Shown: positions 43,778 through 53,204 of the stretch, piece after piece
How the letters are laid out: each line of letters starts with the position of its first letter
Position numbering within the stretch: the first letter of the stretch is position 1
Source: Cytobacillus oceanisediminis
GTDB taxonomy: Bacteria > Bacillota > Bacilli > Bacillales > Cytobacillaceae
Assembly: GCF_004366035.1 (NCBI RefSeq)
Contig: NZ_SOEE01000001.1
Coordinates: 62,001 to 126,000 of the forward strand
Direction: 5' to 3'
Length of the DNA stretch: 64,000 nt
The notes under the pieces: generated by a model
Database searches by the model: none
What the model saw: the letters and a program-made list of their open reading frames with translations, nothing else
Told to the model about the DNA's origin: nothing
Program-made: the position numbers and the translations under genes

Positions 43778-44479
43778 TTAGTATAATTTGTTTATAAAAT
43801 CATAGGTTTTCGGAGCATTCACACTTAATGATTTCCTGGATTCGCCTCCTGCAAAATACATGGCAAAAGCCTCAGCGAAATATTCTTCAGGGAAGGATAG
43901 AAAATAATTTTGACCGGGGAACAATTTAGCTTTCTCTGCTTTCCAGACAGAGAGAAACTTCTGATTAAATCGGATGCCATTGTAAACATAGCGATCAACA
44001 GAATGGGCAAGTTCATGAAGTTCCAGATTAACGGATCCATGGCCTTTCCCCTTATCACTGTAGCCTATTTTAACAAGGACCGTTTTTGCCCCGCCAATCC
44101 CAGGGACATCATCCCAGGTGGTGCCCCCTGTATAGCCGCGGGGAATTACCCCTTCAAGGTGCTGAGCAGTAGGATTATCAGTAAGCTTTCCTACGAATAA
44201 TTTCACCCTTATATCTTCATCCTCTATTTTGGACAGCAGGGAGGCGGGCAGATTATCCACCCGGGAAATCATTTCTGCAGCCTCTCCCTCATCAAAAGGT
44301 TCGAGCGGCAATATGAAAATGCCGCCGAGCTGCCGTGGGGATTTTAAACTGAGAAGCTCTTTAAGCTGGGAGGAGTGCGGATAATCTTTTAGTTTAATAC
44401 CGCCCATGGCAGCCTGAGAGTTACCCAGCAGTGCAAGGGAAACCATCATGATTGTAAATGTCAGTGCCATTTTGCGCAT
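43778..44479 (-). CDS. Secreted lethal-factor/PPEP-like zinc metallopeptidase
   Basis: 233 aa with a Sec signal peptide (MRKMALTFTIMMVSLALLGN, cleavage expected near SQAA). The zinc motif is HELAHSVD (His155, Glu156, His159), followed by an Asp and, about 40 residues later, PEEYFAEAFAMYF supplying the third ligand. This is the anthrax-lethal-factor-related fold (ATLF/PPEP) rather than a thermolysin. Related small secreted forms in Gram-positives are Pro-Pro endopeptidases. ATG 44479 has GGGG upstream. Lone gene between thyA and the ter cluster. Confidence 0.85.
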   Translation of the reverse strand: MRKMALTFTIMMVSLALLGNSQAAMGGIKLKDYPHSSQLKELLSLKSPRQLGGIFILPLEPFDEGEAAEMISRVDNLPASLLSKIEDEDIRVKLFVGKLTDNPTAQHLEGVIPRGYTGGTTWDDVPGIGGAKTVLVKIGYSDKGKGHGSVNLELHELAHSVDRYVYNGIRFNQKFLSVWKAEKAKLFPGQNYFLSFPEEYFAEAFAMYFAGGESRKSLSVNAPKTYDFINKLY

Positions 44480-44674
44480 TTTAAAAGCCCCTTCTGCTAA
44501 TCTAAGATGTATAATTTCCGGGCAACAGAGCCCTTTGAAGTAGTGCCTAAGCTGCGGAACTGCCTGAATGGAGAAAAATTTTTTAACCGTTCTGTTAAAC
44601 TATTAAAATTATAACATACGAATGAAGGAATAGAAGGAAACAAATGATGGCAAAATTAAATGAAAATTCAAAAA

Positions 44675-44696
44675 GGGCCCGAGTAAAATCGGGCCC
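44675..44696 (-). terminator. Terminator of the yceG-telA-terD unit
   Basis: Perfect GGGCCCGA / TCGGGCCC arms, loop of 6, then a five-T run on the minus strand. Confidence 0.9.
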
Positions 44697-44715
44697 CTGC
44701 CAATGGTTATCTTTA

Positions 44716-45327
44716 TTAAGAATATGAACGCACAACATCTGATAGGCCTGGGGAAGCCGTTCCAGTGCCAACGGCAGCAAACTTCCAATCGCTTCCATGC
44801 CGATAAATCTCACCAACAATTAAACTAGTTTTTCCGCTGTAATCATCTGTCAGGTTATAGTGAATCAGCTCTTGATTGCTGCCTGAGTTGACAACACGGA
44901 TGAAAGCATTTTGAATCATGCCAAAATGCTGCTTTCTCTTGACGCTGTCATAAATGTTAACGACGAATACCATTTTGTGTATGCTAGCAGGCACTCTGCT
45001 TAAATCAATCAGCACTTGTTCGTCGTCTCCATCTCCTGCACCCGTCAGATTGTCCCCGGTATGCTGGACACTTCCATCGCTGCTTTTCAGGTTGCCGAAA
45101 TAAATAACATCTTTATTACTCTTAAGTTTTCCATTTTCACCAAGCATGATAACAGAAGCATCACAGTCGATATTTGCACCGCCGCCTCCTCCGAATAAAG
45201 ATCCCAGAAGACCGCCGCCTCCGCTTTTTTGTACTGGATCCCAGCCTAATCCTACCATAATTTTAGATAATCCCGGATTTCCTTTAGTTAAGTCAACACG
45301 CTGGCCCTTTTGAAGATTTATTGCCAT
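44716..45327 (-). CDS. TerD-family calcium-binding stress protein (with Gly-rich insert)
   Basis: 203 aa. [51 protein letters not shown] (the Ca-binding Asp cluster) and IVGEIYRHGSDWKFAAVGTG are TerD signatures. The GGGGLLGSLFGGGGG insert near residue 38-52 is unusual and marks it as different from the 54068 copy. ATG has GAGGTGG upstream. Third gene after yceG and telA. Confidence 0.94.
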   Translation of the reverse strand: MAINLQKGQRVDLTKGNPGLSKIMVGLGWDPVQKSGGGGLLGSLFGGGGGANIDCDASVIMLGENGKLKSNKDVIYFGNLKSSDGSVQHTGDNLTGAGDGDDEQVLIDLSRVPASIHKMVFVVNIYDSVKRKQHFGMIQNAFIRVVNSGSNQELIHYNLTDDYSGKTSLIVGEIYRHGSDWKFAAVGTGTASPGLSDVVRSYS

Positions 45328-45378
45328 ATCAATTCCACCTCATCAATAATTTATATTTTATTTAAAATGAGCAGCTGC

Positions 45379-46485
45379 CTAACCCTGCTGCTTCATTTTT
45401 TTAAAATTGTCCTGCAGCTGTTCCAGTCTCCTGGTTCCTTCTTCACGTAAACGCTTGTTTTCTTCTTCTATTGATTTTGTCTCCTGCATACCTTTCATGA
45501 TGATATTCCAGGATTCCTCAATAGTTTCTATCTTAATGCTCGGACCGCCTGCCAATCTTGCGATATCAGCACTTTGATTAGAAATATTCTGGGCATTGCG
45601 CACAAGCATTTCATTTGTCCGTCTGTCCAGCTCGCTCATTGAATCTGCAACAAGTTTTTGTCTCTTCGCTGCCACTGCCTGAATCAGGCCATTCTTAAAA
45701 ATTGGAATCGTAGTAACGAATGCAGAATTAATCTTCCCGATCAGCTTGGTATTGCCTCGCTGCAGCAGCCGGATTTGCGGTGCAGTTTGTAGGGCAACCA
45801 TTTTAGCCATTTCAAGATCATAGACTCTTTGCTCCAGCAGTTCGATGGCATTTCTTAACGTATCCAGCTGCATCGAAGCCATTTGATCCCCCTGGGCCGC
45901 CCTTCCTTCCAGCTGAGGAAGCTGATTGGCTTTTAATTCGTCGGCTTTCAGCTGTCCTGCCACAGCATATTTTTCAAGCGTCAAATAGTACTGATAATTT
46001 TGCTCATACATTTGTTCAAGCATGGTTGTGGAGTCAACCATTTCACTTTGGTATTTGGAAATTTCAACATAAACTTTATCAATTTCCGCGCCCATTGTCT
46101 GATATTTTCCGAAAAGCTTTTCAATCATCTTTTCTCCCCGTTTGAAAAGCTTGCCAAAGATCCCTTTTGATCCCTGCTCGAAATCCTTCTTGTCAAATTT
46201 GTCCATAATTCTGCCGAGCTGCTTTAAAAGTTCACCTGAATCTTCTACCTTGGTTGTTCTCATGTTGCTCAGTATCTGATCAGAAAAGCGGGAAATCTGG
46301 ACAGCAGGCTCTTTACCGAATTCAAGTATTTGAATTTGGTCCTTCTCATCGATGGACCTGGCCAAATTTTGCACCTCAGGTTCCTGCCTTAAAGCTAGCT
46401 TAATTTCTGATACCTTATTTTCGGTTAATTTGTCATCCTGCACCTGGGCTGTTAAATTCATATCTGCTGCTTTAGTCGGATTCAT
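45379..46485 (-). CDS. TelA-family toxic anion resistance protein
   Basis: 368 aa mostly coiled coil. The TelA core includes GSKGIFGKLFKRGEKMIEKLF-type loop, KYQTMGAEIDKVY, KMVALQTAPQIRLLQRGNTK and LIGKINSAFVTTIP. I take ATG 46485 (GGGTG seven bases before) rather than the TTG at 46491 that touches the ribosome binding site. Only two bases after yceG. YceH in B. subtilis. Confidence 0.93.
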   Translation of the reverse strand: MNPTKAADMNLTAQVQDDKLTENKVSEIKLALRQEPEVQNLARSIDEKDQIQILEFGKEPAVQISRFSDQILSNMRTTKVEDSGELLKQLGRIMDKFDKKDFEQGSKGIFGKLFKRGEKMIEKLFGKYQTMGAEIDKVYVEISKYQSEMVDSTTMLEQMYEQNYQYYLTLEKYAVAGQLKADELKANQLPQLEGRAAQGDQMASMQLDTLRNAIELLEQRVYDLEMAKMVALQTAPQIRLLQRGNTKLIGKINSAFVTTIPIFKNGLIQAVAAKRQKLVADSMSELDRRTNEMLVRNAQNISNQSADIARLAGGPSIKIETIEESWNIIMKGMQETKSIEEENKRLREEGTRRLEQLQDNFKKMKQQG

Positions 46486-46487
46486 TT

Positions 46488-48131
46488 TCAATCACCCTTT
46501 AAATTTTTTAATAATCCTTGAAAGAGAACCTTCTTTAGAAAGGATGGCTCCTTAAATTCCTGTTCAAAAACAACATCCTCAAGCCAATGGACATCATATA
46601 AATCTTCCTCAATGAAGTTTTCAATGTCGTTATGGCCCGGCGGATTATACAACACAATATCCAATCCAAACTGATTAAGCAGCAAAAGAAGAGCGGCATC
46701 CGATCTTACCATCGTCCCGTTCAGCTCGTTGTTATAGAGGATAATCTTAGGGACGTCCTGAGAATAATCAAATTGCTGCATTAATTTTAGAATGCTTGGC
46801 GGAATTTGCAGACTTTGGCTAAAAAGATAAATCTTCAATTCTTCTTCCGACTCACTGGAAAGCGGCTTTATACGCGGACGTTCACACATATTTCTAATGG
46901 CCATTGCAATTCCATTTTGCAGGCCGCCAGGAAGCTGCTGATACCTCCAATAGTGCCCTGCAATGATTTTTTCAGGGTCAAGCTTTCCTTCCCTGTCAAG
47001 TGCATTCCGATAATGGAACCGAAAATCATTGTTGACGCTATTTGTAAAAGGAAATCTCCTTATCAGCAAACTTTCATCATACTGGCTGATTGTTTGTATT
47101 CGATCCCAGTATTCCTTGCGGTTCCTGCTTACACCCTGGATCTTTGAAAATACGGAAGGTATCATGACCCTTCCTTCTTTCACCTCGAAGTTTGGGCGGA
47201 TCATGGCTTTCTCTTTGATTAAAATAAAGAGCTCATCATAAGTGGTTTTCAGTGTCACAGAGGAAGGTGTATAGTCCCGCAGCTGCCAGGGTTTATAAAG
47301 TCCTGAACCCTCATGGTTAAGTATGGTTTCTATTTCCCTGGATGCTCTATAGGCAACTGTAGCACTCCTTCTTCTCTTTTCTTGCGGAAAAGGCTCTGGC
47401 CTTTTCTTTTCAGGGTAATGATGAGCAAAAGACTCTTGAACCACCGGCCCCATTTTTGCCGGAAGATCTTCCCCTGAAGGAGAAAAATAAAGAATATCGC
47501 ACCCGATCTGAATTAAGTAGTATAAAAAATAAAAATGACTCTTTTTCCCATTACCGTACCATAGGATTTTTGGCATAGCCATTTTAGGGTCAATATCTTT
47601 AAGTTCTGTGCCCAAATGGTTAGTGGACCACTTTATCACATCTACAAGCACTCTTCGGATTTCCTGGTTTTTCAACCCGGCTGGTTCAAGTTCAGAAAAA
47701 AGTTTCAGCATACTGATCATCGCTTCTCTAATCTTCCTGTGCATAGAAGGAGAGGATGATTTAAGCAGCAGCTGTTCCCCATCAAGGAAAGCAGCAAAGC
47801 GGTTTATGGATAAATCCTGTTCCCGGTTAATGTTCAGGACTTTTTGTATCGCCTGGAACTGCTGATTATTAATGGTTTTATCCAGATGTTCTTCACTCAA
47901 AAGAATAAGCCCTGCATTTTCTGTGTGAATAAGGTCAAAAAGACGATTATAATATTCATCTTCATCGAGCGGAACTCCGAGAAACCTGGCAACAATCTGG
48001 CCAATATGCAAAGTTTGCTGTTCCTCTCTGTAATTATCACGCTCGTGATTCGGCTTTGTTAAGTGTGAAGTCCAATTCTCATTTGTAACCTTTAAGATGT
48101 GAGTTTTGATTTGACTGTACGACAAGTTCAA
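46488..48131 (-). CDS. YceG, Ter-cluster component of unknown fold
   Basis: 547 aa. Contains PMPKILWYGNGKKSHFYFLY, DILYFSPSGEDLP and LYKPWQLRDYTPSSVTLKTT, the YceG family that always travels with TelA and TerD. Start is TTG 48131, with AGAGGGAAGGG upstream. It is preceded by an exact ECF-sigma promoter (48290-48315), about 160 bases upstream, which would drive yceG, telA and terD. Confidence 0.9.
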   Translation of the reverse strand: MNLSYSQIKTHILKVTNENWTSHLTKPNHERDNYREEQQTLHIGQIVARFLGVPLDEDEYYNRLFDLIHTENAGLILLSEEHLDKTINNQQFQAIQKVLNINREQDLSINRFAAFLDGEQLLLKSSSPSMHRKIREAMISMLKLFSELEPAGLKNQEIRRVLVDVIKWSTNHLGTELKDIDPKMAMPKILWYGNGKKSHFYFLYYLIQIGCDILYFSPSGEDLPAKMGPVVQESFAHHYPEKKRPEPFPQEKRRRSATVAYRASREIETILNHEGSGLYKPWQLRDYTPSSVTLKTTYDELFILIKEKAMIRPNFEVKEGRVMIPSVFSKIQGVSRNRKEYWDRIQTISQYDESLLIRRFPFTNSVNNDFRFHYRNALDREGKLDPEKIIAGHYWRYQQLPGGLQNGIAMAIRNMCERPRIKPLSSESEEELKIYLFSQSLQIPPSILKLMQQFDYSQDVPKIILYNNELNGTMVRSDAALLLLLNQFGLDIVLYNPPGHNDIENFIEEDLYDVHWLEDVVFEQEFKEPSFLKKVLFQGLLKNLKGD

Positions 48132-48289
48132 TTTATATCCCTTCCCTCTATGAGCGAAAGATGCATTCTTATCATTTCATTCAAAAATGGCGTTTCAGTT
48201 CCCGGATAATGACACCGGGAAAAAATATGTAAACTTATTACCATCATATCATAGGAATACAGCCTTTTTCTAAAATGGTTAACTTTCTT

Positions 48290-48315
48290 TACGATTTAAC
48301 AGGAAGAAAGTTTCA
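48290..48315 (-). promoter_or_regulatory. ECF-sigma (SigW/SigM-like) promoter of yceG-telA-terD
   Basis: On the minus strand TGAAAC (48310-48315) and CGTA (48290-48293) are exactly 16 bases apart, the B. subtilis SigW/SigM/SigX -35/-10 arrangement. Confidence 0.85.
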
Positions 48316-48419
48316 CTTCAGCAGTATTTTCATAGCTGAATAACCTCAAATGAACTTTTTCACCATTATTCCTGTCCCTGCATAAATTGGAGTACTCTAT
48401 GAAAGGAAGGTGAATCAGT

Positions 48420-48668
48420 ATGAGGCTGCTTTTTCGAAGAGTGAGATATCAGGGGATTGATCATGATCTGGATATGATCAGGAATATTTTATGTTCCAGT
48501 TCTTTAGTTTTTATAGACATCATTTTCTTGTCATTAACCCTTGCCATTTTCGCTTTTGCCAATTACCAGTCTATTGCCATCAGCAGCTTAATCTTTACAG
48601 GATGCGCTACCTTTTGCATCTGTTTATTTATCGTTTTAAAAAAATGGCTGAGGGACCAGCCGGACTAA
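48420..48668 (+). CDS. Small two-helix membrane protein (82 aa)
   Basis: ATG 48420 follows GGAAGGTG. Two membrane helices, roughly residues 25-49 (IFLSLTLAIFAFANYQ region) and 51-76 (SISSLIFTGCATFCICLFIV region), with a basic tail. Divergent from yceG and overlapping the HAD stop by four bases tail to tail. No family recognised. Confidence 0.65.
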   Translation: MRLLFRRVRYQGIDHDLDMIRNILCSSSLVFIDIIFLSLTLAIFAFANYQSIAISSLIFTGCATFCICLFIVLKKWLRDQPD

Positions 48669-49465
48669 ACTCTTTCTTTAATATTATTTAAAATATCATT
48701 TAGAATTTCTTCCCCGGCCGCTGCCCCTATATTATTAGAAATCAAGTAAGGATGTGAGAGGGAAAGATTAGCTGCCAGTTCACCATGGTTTGGGACGTAT
48801 GCGAAATCGCAGAACTTTAAGAAATCATGGTCGAGAACTGAATCTCCTGCTCCAAAAACACTACTTATTCCTTCCCGATTCCTAATAAATTTTACCGCCT
48901 CGCCTTTACAGATAGGATTTGGCATAAAATACAGTTTTCTCCCCTGCAGGGATATTCTCCACCCATAAGACTCAGTCAGCCTTACTATTTCCTCCTTGGC
49001 TGCTGGTGTTATTTGTTCATTCAGAATATAGTAAAAGAAAAGATTTTCAGCGGTTTTTATTTTTCCGTTCAGTTCCAGGCATTGTGATCTGTCCAGCATT
49101 TCCTCAAGCAATGCACACTCTGAATTTAGACGTTTTCGGACTATGCCGGACCACTCATCAAGAGGTTTTCCATGATAATGAATATTTGCGCCATTCGATG
49201 TGATAGTGTACGGAATGTTAAGATTATCCTCAAAAATGAAAATACGCTTAAATTGTCCGTATGTTCTCGTTGTAACAGGCACAAAGAGCATTTGAGCGGA
49301 TACCTTTTTCAGCATCAAGAGCGCCTCGTTTGACATAAAGGCTGCTTCCCTGCCGTCGATACGCTCAACAGCTATTAAATTTTTTTCTCCTGTCTGTCCA
49401 AAATCAGCTAGCGCTTTATTTGAGTAAATCAATGTCCTGTCCAGATCTGAAGCAAACATCCTCAT
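48665..49465 (-). CDS. HAD-superfamily phosphatase of the Ter biosynthetic module
   Basis: 266 aa. FASDLDRTLIYS has the nucleophile Asp and the second Asp; VTTRTYGQF and FGAGDSVLDHDFLKFC are motifs II and IV. Sucrose/mannosyl phosphatase-like HAD that in ter clusters follows StiP. ATG overlaps the StiP stop (TAATG). Confidence 0.9.
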   Translation of the reverse strand: MRMFASDLDRTLIYSNKALADFGQTGEKNLIAVERIDGREAAFMSNEALLMLKKVSAQMLFVPVTTRTYGQFKRIFIFEDNLNIPYTITSNGANIHYHGKPLDEWSGIVRKRLNSECALLEEMLDRSQCLELNGKIKTAENLFFYYILNEQITPAAKEEIVRLTESYGWRISLQGRKLYFMPNPICKGEAVKFIRNREGISSVFGAGDSVLDHDFLKFCDFAYVPNHGELAANLSLSHPYLISNNIGAAAGEEILNDILNNIKERV

Positions 49466-50571
49466 TATTCTTCTCCCGTCTTTTTAATTAACCCACAGCA
49501 TGTGTAGCTCATATCAGGATAATGAATAATTTCGACATTCCGCTCCCGGGCCAGCATGACAATATGGCGAACATATGGACTTTCCGGGTCTCTCATCAGG
49601 ATCTTCCATGGAAGCCTTCTCAGAAGAACCCTGGTGGTTTCTCCGACTCCCGGCTTTACAAAGTTAATAGATTCAATTTTAAATTCCTCTTGTATTCTCT
49701 GAACTTCTTTCATTCCTTTAAAACTTGCTCCCCCCGGGTTTTCCATAATCTTGGCCGCAAGTTCAGCTGCTTCCTGTTTAATAGCCGAGAACTCCTCTGT
49801 AATCGCTGAGAGATAATGGTTTGAAACATCTGCTTCCTCCAGCTCCCTGTAAAATTTGGCGCCATGATAATCTTCCGGCCCAATTAAGGATTCATTTAAT
49901 ACTGTTCTGCTGACCAATCCTGAAACAGTAGAATTGAGGCAGGCACTTGGAATCAGAAAGTCTTCCCTTGTTCCATAAAGTGTTGTGCAAAAACCTGGAT
50001 CCGCAAGAACGGCCAAAGTGTCATCGAGAAGAACACCATAAAGTTGATGAAATTGTCTGCAGGCCTTGGTTAATTCAACAGAAATAGCCCCTTTGCCTGT
50101 CCATCCATCCACAAACTGAATATTGCAGCCAGGATGTGAGTTTAATATATGCTTTATCGCATTTTCGTCAATCCCCCGATCTCTGATAATGGAAATGCTG
50201 TAATGCGGCAATCTTACTCCATATACTTCATAAAGATACCGTTTTATCAGAATACCGACAGGCGTCCCAGCTCTTGCCAGGGAAACTAAAACTGTTTCTT
50301 TTCCTTTTTTCTTCCAGATTTGTTCAGAAACCACTCCGGTAGACAATGCTGCCTTTCGTTTGTATTCATCAAGCGTTTCCCAAAACAGGGAAAGGTAATT
50401 TTCAGGAGGCTGGTATTCAATAGGAAGTGTTTCACTATAATGCTGACCGGACTGAATGTTTTTTTCCCTTTGCTCAATGGATCCTTCAAGTGAATATCCG
50501 CTTAAATCCTTCAGTAAAAATACAACGTCATCTTTACTATATGAACCAAATTTATCTGCAATTCTATTCAT
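49465..50571 (-). CDS. StiP-type PRTase/PELOTA protein
   Basis: 368 aa. ARAGTPVGILIKRYLY and FVDGWTGKGAISVELTKAC form a PRTase-like fold; the C-terminal part ending RNVEIIHYPDMSYTCCGLI is the PELOTA-like RNA-binding end seen in StiP. Proposed to make or bind a nucleoside-like metabolite in Ter systems. Start at ATG 50571 (GGGGGTG six bases before), overlapping the preceding gene by 8 bases. Confidence 0.9.
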   Translation of the reverse strand: MNRIADKFGSYSKDDVVFLLKDLSGYSLEGSIEQREKNIQSGQHYSETLPIEYQPPENYLSLFWETLDEYKRKAALSTGVVSEQIWKKKGKETVLVSLARAGTPVGILIKRYLYEVYGVRLPHYSISIIRDRGIDENAIKHILNSHPGCNIQFVDGWTGKGAISVELTKACRQFHQLYGVLLDDTLAVLADPGFCTTLYGTREDFLIPSACLNSTVSGLVSRTVLNESLIGPEDYHGAKFYRELEEADVSNHYLSAITEEFSAIKQEAAELAAKIMENPGGASFKGMKEVQRIQEEFKIESINFVKPGVGETTRVLLRRLPWKILMRDPESPYVRHIVMLARERNVEIIHYPDMSYTCCGLIKKTGEE

Positions 50572-51937
50572 TTCTTTCACCCCCATTAAAGGAAACTATC
50601 TTTATATTCTTTATATATTTCTTTAATTGATTGATAAAAGGCATAAGTGAATCTTCTTCTGGCTCTCTTTCGAAAAACAGGAATAGTTCTTCATAATAGT
50701 CTTCTGGAATGTTATAAACAAATTGTGCCATTTCAGTGTCTTCAGGGTTTTGAAAGGAAATGCCGTATTTGGCTCCATATTCATTATCATTTCTTACAAA
50801 AATGGGACTGCGTGTTGTAGAGTGGAATTTTACGCCTTCCCCCATTAATGAGGCAAGTTTCATAGGGATATACATAAACTCCCCTGTTCCAAGACATAAC
50901 GTATTCCTGCCATCCCGTTTACCTGATAGGTATTGGCCAATCTCAGCTAATGACACGCTTAACCTGGCTTGGCTTTTTGCATCCAGCCCGAAACGTCCAG
51001 AATCTTTTAAATAAGGAGTAGTTCTGATTTCACCGCTTAGAGCAGCAGAAGGCTCATTCATCCGGCTTAATAGTTCAGGGAATTCATTATTTATATGAAT
51101 ATAGGAAATTAGCGCATCATTTCCTTTCAGTTCATCCTCAGACTGGCTTTCATGCACTTCAGGGTAACCCTTAACGTCTATCTCCCCTTTTAGAAGAGAC
51201 ACACTGTGAATAATAATGCCCAATTCTTTTTCAAGATCATCAAACAGAGCCTGGTTTTTCGGGGAACGCCAATCCAGAATGGAGACGACTGTATAAATCT
51301 TTCTGGGAAAGCGTTCATGAATGGATCGGATGATATTAATGGCTGTTTTTCCTGTTGTCATTTCATCATCAACAAGAATGATCTCTCTCTTATTATCCAA
51401 AAGGCTTTCATCTGTGTAACATCTGTGGGAAGTAGCATGGGAATGTTCTTCTTCAAATGTTATGACAGAATTCCTATCAATCAGCTGCTCTCTTGTTGTG
51501 TGAAAGTAATCGGCACGTTTAAATGATTGAAAGAAAGCATGTCCAAGTGCCGTTGCTGTTTCGGCAAAGCCGATAATGACAGGGTTATAGTCTTCATGAA
51601 TAAAAGGGCTGCTGTTTATGATGCCTAAGCCATTTTTAAAAGCAGATAGAAGCTCAGCGGTCTTTCCTGGTTCCACCTTCTTTTCCTTTTCCATATAACG
51701 GCTGGCAAGCAGTTCCCCTGTCAGGAGTCCGATTTGCGGATTAATCGGAATATGTTTTCCGAGTACTTTGCTGACAAATAAAAAGGATCTTTTTTTATTT
51801 ATTCTTGCGGCCATGACAAACAAATCTTCAGGCGCCAGCTCATAAGGGTTATCGGTTATCTGAATATCAACGGTTAACGAGTTGAGTATCTGAATTGAAT
51901 GTTTCGTTTTTGAGTAGGTCAATGTATGTGATCTCAT
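50564..51937 (-). CDS. PRTase with TRSP domain (Ter biosynthetic module)
   Basis: 457 aa. The PRPP loop is LVDDEMTTGKTAINIIRSIH; the N-terminal DNPYELAPEDLFVMAARINK and C-terminal STTRSPIFVRNDN with the TRSP-type segment are the PRTase_2/TRSP family. The start overlaps the lyase gene by 71 bases; family-typical N-terminal sequence supports a real long overlap, but the exact codon (ATG 51937 or a nearby TTG) is unsure. Confidence 0.88.
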   Translation of the reverse strand: MRSHTLTYSKTKHSIQILNSLTVDIQITDNPYELAPEDLFVMAARINKKRSFLFVSKVLGKHIPINPQIGLLTGELLASRYMEKEKKVEPGKTAELLSAFKNGLGIINSSPFIHEDYNPVIIGFAETATALGHAFFQSFKRADYFHTTREQLIDRNSVITFEEEHSHATSHRCYTDESLLDNKREIILVDDEMTTGKTAINIIRSIHERFPRKIYTVVSILDWRSPKNQALFDDLEKELGIIIHSVSLLKGEIDVKGYPEVHESQSEDELKGNDALISYIHINNEFPELLSRMNEPSAALSGEIRTTPYLKDSGRFGLDAKSQARLSVSLAEIGQYLSGKRDGRNTLCLGTGEFMYIPMKLASLMGEGVKFHSTTRSPIFVRNDNEYGAKYGISFQNPEDTEMAQFVYNIPEDYYEELFLFFEREPEEDSLMPFINQLKKYIKNIKIVSFNGGERNE

Positions 51938-53078
51938 CCTGCAGCACCCCGTATACTTCTGATTTTAATAATATTTTTTTAGCCCAATATAAATGGGGTT
52001 TAATTTCATTCATTTTGTTTTGGTAATCGCTTTTCATAACCCCTATTTTTCCGCCGGCCTGACCGGCAATGCTCTGTGCATCCAAATACTCTTCAAGGGT
52101 TACAGTATTCAATGCCTGTACAGGTTTGATATGTGTGGGATGGATAATGGTTTTTCCAGTTAAGCCATTTGAAATATCCATCGCGATTTCTCTTATTAAT
52201 CCGTCCATATGCCGATCAATCAAGTCCGTCCTCATTTTGAGCCCATCCTGCCCAAGACGTTCCCTGAATGGCGTCTGCCTGATTTGAGGCTTCAGAAGAC
52301 GCTCCTTTGAGGAGAAGTATTCCCATACCGGGCCTGAGATGACGTATGGCTGGTCCGCACGCAGGAAAATATTAATGATATCTGATATACAATCTCTTAT
52401 TACAGCAATGTCGTAAACTGTTGTATCTGAATTTCTCCGTATCCCATACAAGCCGCTAAAATCCGTTGCTCCAATTCTCACATTCAGAATCAGATCAGAA
52501 TATTGGTCCAGCACCTTCTTAATGCCGATTAATTCATCAAGCCTTGTTTCTTTTTGAATGATTTCTTTAGTTTCCAGAATCGGCATGGCATATAAACAAT
52601 AACCATAAGAATTAAGCCTTTCAATTTCAGTTAGAATTTTGCATCCTTCAGCCGGAGAGAACTTTGGCAGGACAAAACCAGTAAGAAGATGCATGCCATT
52701 GGGAATTCTGCTTTTGAGTCTAATAAGCTGATCATAGCTTCTGATCCGGACGAAAAGCAAAGGGAGATCTTCTTCTTCACAAAGCCCCTTCGCAAGGTCC
52801 GAGCTCAAATTTTCCAATTCCAAAGACAGCAGGTCTTCTGCCTGTTCCACTTCATCATCACCAATTGCATCTTCAAGGCATATGACCATGGATGTAAGGC
52901 CTGCATGCTTTTTTGAGAGCAGATTCTGATGAATACGAGGCCTTGTAGCCGGCATATATAAAGTTGCTCCAAGTGCATATGCTAAAAGCTCCCTGCCAGA
53001 CCTCTTGTTAAAATGGCCCGGCTTTTTGTAAAACACCTGATTTATTTTTTCATCCGGAAGATCGGAAAATAGTCTCAT
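51867..53078 (-). CDS. TIM-barrel C-C bond lyase (HpcH/CitE-like) of the Ter module
   Basis: 403 aa. ATRPRIHQNLL, MVICLEDAIGDDEVEQAE (metal Glu/Asp), FVRIRSYDQL, VLPKF, and RIGATDFSGLYGIRR are CitE/HpcH barrel motifs. ATG 53078 has GGAG eight bases upstream. First gene of the four-gene module; a terminator lies between it and terC, and I found no clear own promoter. Confidence 0.88.
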   Translation of the reverse strand: MRLFSDLPDEKINQVFYKKPGHFNKRSGRELLAYALGATLYMPATRPRIHQNLLSKKHAGLTSMVICLEDAIGDDEVEQAEDLLSLELENLSSDLAKGLCEEEDLPLLFVRIRSYDQLIRLKSRIPNGMHLLTGFVLPKFSPAEGCKILTEIERLNSYGYCLYAMPILETKEIIQKETRLDELIGIKKVLDQYSDLILNVRIGATDFSGLYGIRRNSDTTVYDIAVIRDCISDIINIFLRADQPYVISGPVWEYFSSKERLLKPQIRQTPFRERLGQDGLKMRTDLIDRHMDGLIREIAMDISNGLTGKTIIHPTHIKPVQALNTVTLEEYLDAQSIAGQAGGKIGVMKSDYQNKMNEIKPHLYWAKKILLKSEVYGVLQDEITYIDLLKNETFNSDTQLVNR

Positions 53079-53146
53079 TTTTGCAGCTCCATTCCTTCAC
53101 TTAAATACTACTTTCTTCCTTTTTCATCCAAAAAAGATAAAAATAA

Positions 53147-53177
53147 AAGGGAGCGGACATTTGTCTGTTCCCTTCTT
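53147..53177 (-). terminator. Terminator between terC and the biosynthetic module
   Basis: AAGGGAACAGACA / TGTCCGCTCCCTT on the minus strand (two mismatches), followed by TTTATTTTTATC. Readthrough would be needed to feed the four-gene module from the terD promoter. Confidence 0.72.
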
Positions 53178-53204
53178 AACTCAATGCAGTTATATTATTT
53201 AAAT

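Noticed and set aside
48132-48289. GTTTCA near 48192 as a third ECF promoter
   Set aside because: The -10 box at the required 16-base spacing is absent, unlike the exact site at 48290-48315.
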